From NCBI RefSeq assembly GCF_017874315.1, contig NZ_JAGGLG010000005.1:94869-158868 (forward strand): a stretch of 64,000 bases of DNA, written 5' to 3'. Both the position numbers and the translations under genes were made by a program. This DNA is from Symbiobacterium terraclitae. Lineage in GTDB: Bacteria; Bacillota; Sulfobacillia; Symbiobacteriales; Symbiobacteriaceae. Below are positions 62,922 to 64,000 of the stretch, piece after piece; the stretch's first letter is position 1; each line of letters opens with the position of its first letter. Under the pieces are notes generated by a model. That model was not told where the DNA came from. It did not search any database and worked only from the letters and a program-made list of their open reading frames with translations.

Positions 62922-62933
62922 GAAGTCTGTCAA
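62905..62933 (-). promoter_or_regulatory. promoter of padR-gyrI
   Basis: TTGACA (62933-62928) and TATTCT (62910-62905) with a 17-base spacer; the -10 box lies inside the palindrome. Confidence 0.8.
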
Positions 62934-63103
62934 CCTCTCCGTGCGGCAGGGTGGAGTGCGCGTTTGCTCCCGGACGAGCCTGTGCGGGTCGGGAGGCGCA
63001 CCGCGATTCAGGATGGTCCTGCCAGGGCAGGTTATTCAGGCGGCGATCAGGAATGTAGGAGTGTGGCCGTTGTCGCCAACGCCAGCGAACGGGGTGGAAG
63101 ACG

Positions 63104-63880
63104 ATGAGCGAACGGTTCGTCCCACGCGTCGGAGGGGTCATGAGCGCCGACATCGCGGTTCCCGAACACGAGAAGGAAATGCGCTTCTACAGCCGCGTGC
63201 TCAGCACGGGCGAGCGCCCGCTCTGGCGCGCCGAGGATCTCATGAACAACCTGGGCCTGCCCATCATCGGACTGGGCCGGCGCGCCCCTGAGTACGAGAG
63301 CCTCCCGCTCCAGTGGATGCCGCACATCCAGGTGGCCGACGTGGGGTCCAGCGTGGCGCGTGCGGCCGAGCTGGGCGGCAAGGTGCTGATGCACATGAAG
63401 GACGACAGCGGCCGCAGCCAGTGGGGGGTCGTGCTCGACCCGAACGGGGCGGCCTTCGGGCTCATCCCGGTGATCCCGGCCGAGGCGGTGCCCCCCGCCG
63501 CCGACGAGGACGGTCCCGTGGGCTGCATCGCCTGGCTCGACCTGACGGTTCCCAACGCAGATGCCACCCGTGACTTCTACAAAGAAGTCGTCGGCTGGTC
63601 GGTGCAGGAGATCCTGATGAAGGACGGAGACGAGCCCTACGCCGACTACGCGATGCTGGGCAGCGACGGGAAGGGGGCGGCCGGCATCTGCCACGCCCGC
63701 GGCGCGAACGCTGACCTGCCGCCCGTCTGGATGCTCTACCTCCCGGTGGGCGACTTCGAGGAGAGCCTCCGCCGCATCGAGGAGGAGGGCGGCAAGGTCG
63801 TGAAGGCCGTGCGCGGCGAGTTCACCTACGCCGTGATTCAGGATCCCGTGGGCGTCTACCTGGCGCTGGTGCCGGGATAG
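63104..63880 (+). CDS. VOC-family protein (two glyoxalase-like modules)
   Basis: A 258-residue protein made of two vicinal-oxygen-chelate halves, residues about 10-125 and 140-258, each with the beta-alpha-beta-beta-beta pattern (DIAVPEHEKEMRFYSRVL; LDLTVPNADATRDFYKEVVGW). Members are glyoxalases, dioxygenases, or antibiotic-binding proteins; the chelating residues are not certain, so the reaction is unknown. GGTGGA precedes the ATG. Divergent from padR-gyrI and possibly controlled by it. A perfect terminator hairpin follows. Confidence 0.85.
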   Translation: MSERFVPRVGGVMSADIAVPEHEKEMRFYSRVLSTGERPLWRAEDLMNNLGLPIIGLGRRAPEYESLPLQWMPHIQVADVGSSVARAAELGGKVLMHMKDDSGRSQWGVVLDPNGAAFGLIPVIPAEAVPPAADEDGPVGCIAWLDLTVPNADATRDFYKEVVGWSVQEILMKDGDEPYADYAMLGSDGKGAAGICHARGANADLPPVWMLYLPVGDFEESLRRIEEEGGKVVKAVRGEFTYAVIQDPVGVYLALVPG

Positions 63881-63905
63881 GCGGCAGTCTGGAACATAGC
63901 ACGAA

Positions 63906-63960
63906 GGGGCTGTCCCAAAAGTCATCGAGGATGACTTAGGGACAGCCCCCTTTTCTTTTT
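63906..63960 (+). terminator. strong hairpin and T-run after the VOC gene
   Basis: GGGGCTGTCCC and GGGACAGCCCC enclose AGTCATC/GATGACT, followed by CTTTTCTTTTT. It ends the VOC transcript, and the same sequence may be the end of an insertion sequence. Confidence 0.8.
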
Positions 63961-64000
63961 GTCTAAATACAAAAGAAGCCGCCCTTCTGTTACAATGGAA
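63906..64000. mobile_element. possible end of an IS1182-like insertion sequence (truncated by window)
   Basis: GGGGCTGTCCCAAAAGTC resembles terminal repeats of IS1182-type elements, and the AT-rich sequence after it ends in TTACAAT, a -10-like box that could drive a transposase beyond 64000. No transposase codons are visible, so this is a suggestion only. Confidence 0.35.

Overview
The window is very GC-rich (about 70 percent by eye) but its gene content is that of a Gram-positive Firmicute: ppsR-ppdK-dnaG-sigA gene order, TrmK/Nif3, GlpP, YndM- and YfkAB-type proteins, strong Shine-Dalgarno sites, and many GTG and TTG starts. This points to Symbiobacterium or a close relative; that is inference from content, not a database match. 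The window holds about 56 protein genes and two tRNAs; no rRNA, CRISPR or prophage was seen.

Layout. 1-5.1 kb: heterodimeric ABC exporter pair, NUDIX hydrolase, chemoreceptor. 5.1-9.7 kb: YfkAB-like radical SAM protein, a glpP operon led by a probable selenocysteine-containing ArsC/Spx-like protein, a split ThrE-type exporter, an MBL hydrolase. 9.7-16.8 kb: lipid-related block with an ETF:quinone-reductase-like Fe-S membrane protein (FadF type), PrsW protease, SCP2 protein, acyl-CoA ligase and an acyl-carrier-like protein. 16.9-27.1 kb: GABA aminotransferase, nucleotidyltransferase-like protein, DUF3825, HD protein, cobalamin adenosyltransferase, HAD phosphatase, secreted lipase, MacB-type ABC pair. 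27.2-32.3 kb: amino-sugar recycling (nagR-murQ-nagA-nagB plus a convergent ROK kinase) with a DasR/NagR-type operator. 32.4-39.4 kb: SDR with long tail, metallophosphoesterase, orphan peptide-transporter ATPase, Nif3, TrmK, PrcB-like lipoprotein, DUF2804. 39.6-40.6 kb: AT-richer lipoprotein and two tRNAs. 40.8-43.7 kb: glyoxylate shunt (aceB-aceA). 44.5-51.4 kb: sigA, dnaG, ppdK and its regulator ppsR. 51.7-53.7 kb: unusual 2-oxoacid dehydrogenase parts (short E2, E1 alpha). 55.0-61.7 kb: a tightly overlapping five-gene chorismate-derived pathway plus an MFS exporter. 61.7-64 kb: PadR-GyrI fusion regulator, VOC protein, and what looks like an insertion-sequence end.

How genes work together. 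Two palindromes of form TGAATG-N6-CATTCA, in front of fadF and upstream of aceBA, match the Bacillus FadR box closely and would couple fatty-acid electron transfer to the glyoxylate shunt. The nag cluster turns MurNAc-6P and GlcNAc-6P into fructose-6P under its own GntR regulator. The 55-60 kb operon combines a chorismate-binding enzyme carrying the water-activating lysine, a PaaK/LuxE-type acyl-adenylating ligase, a LuxC/EhpG-type reductase, an SDR and a cyclase-family hydrolase: a logical route from chorismate to an aromatic or cyclohexadiene aldehyde or alcohol. Its product is unknown and it is the best candidate for an undescribed system here.

All function calls come from reading the protein sequences; no searches were run.
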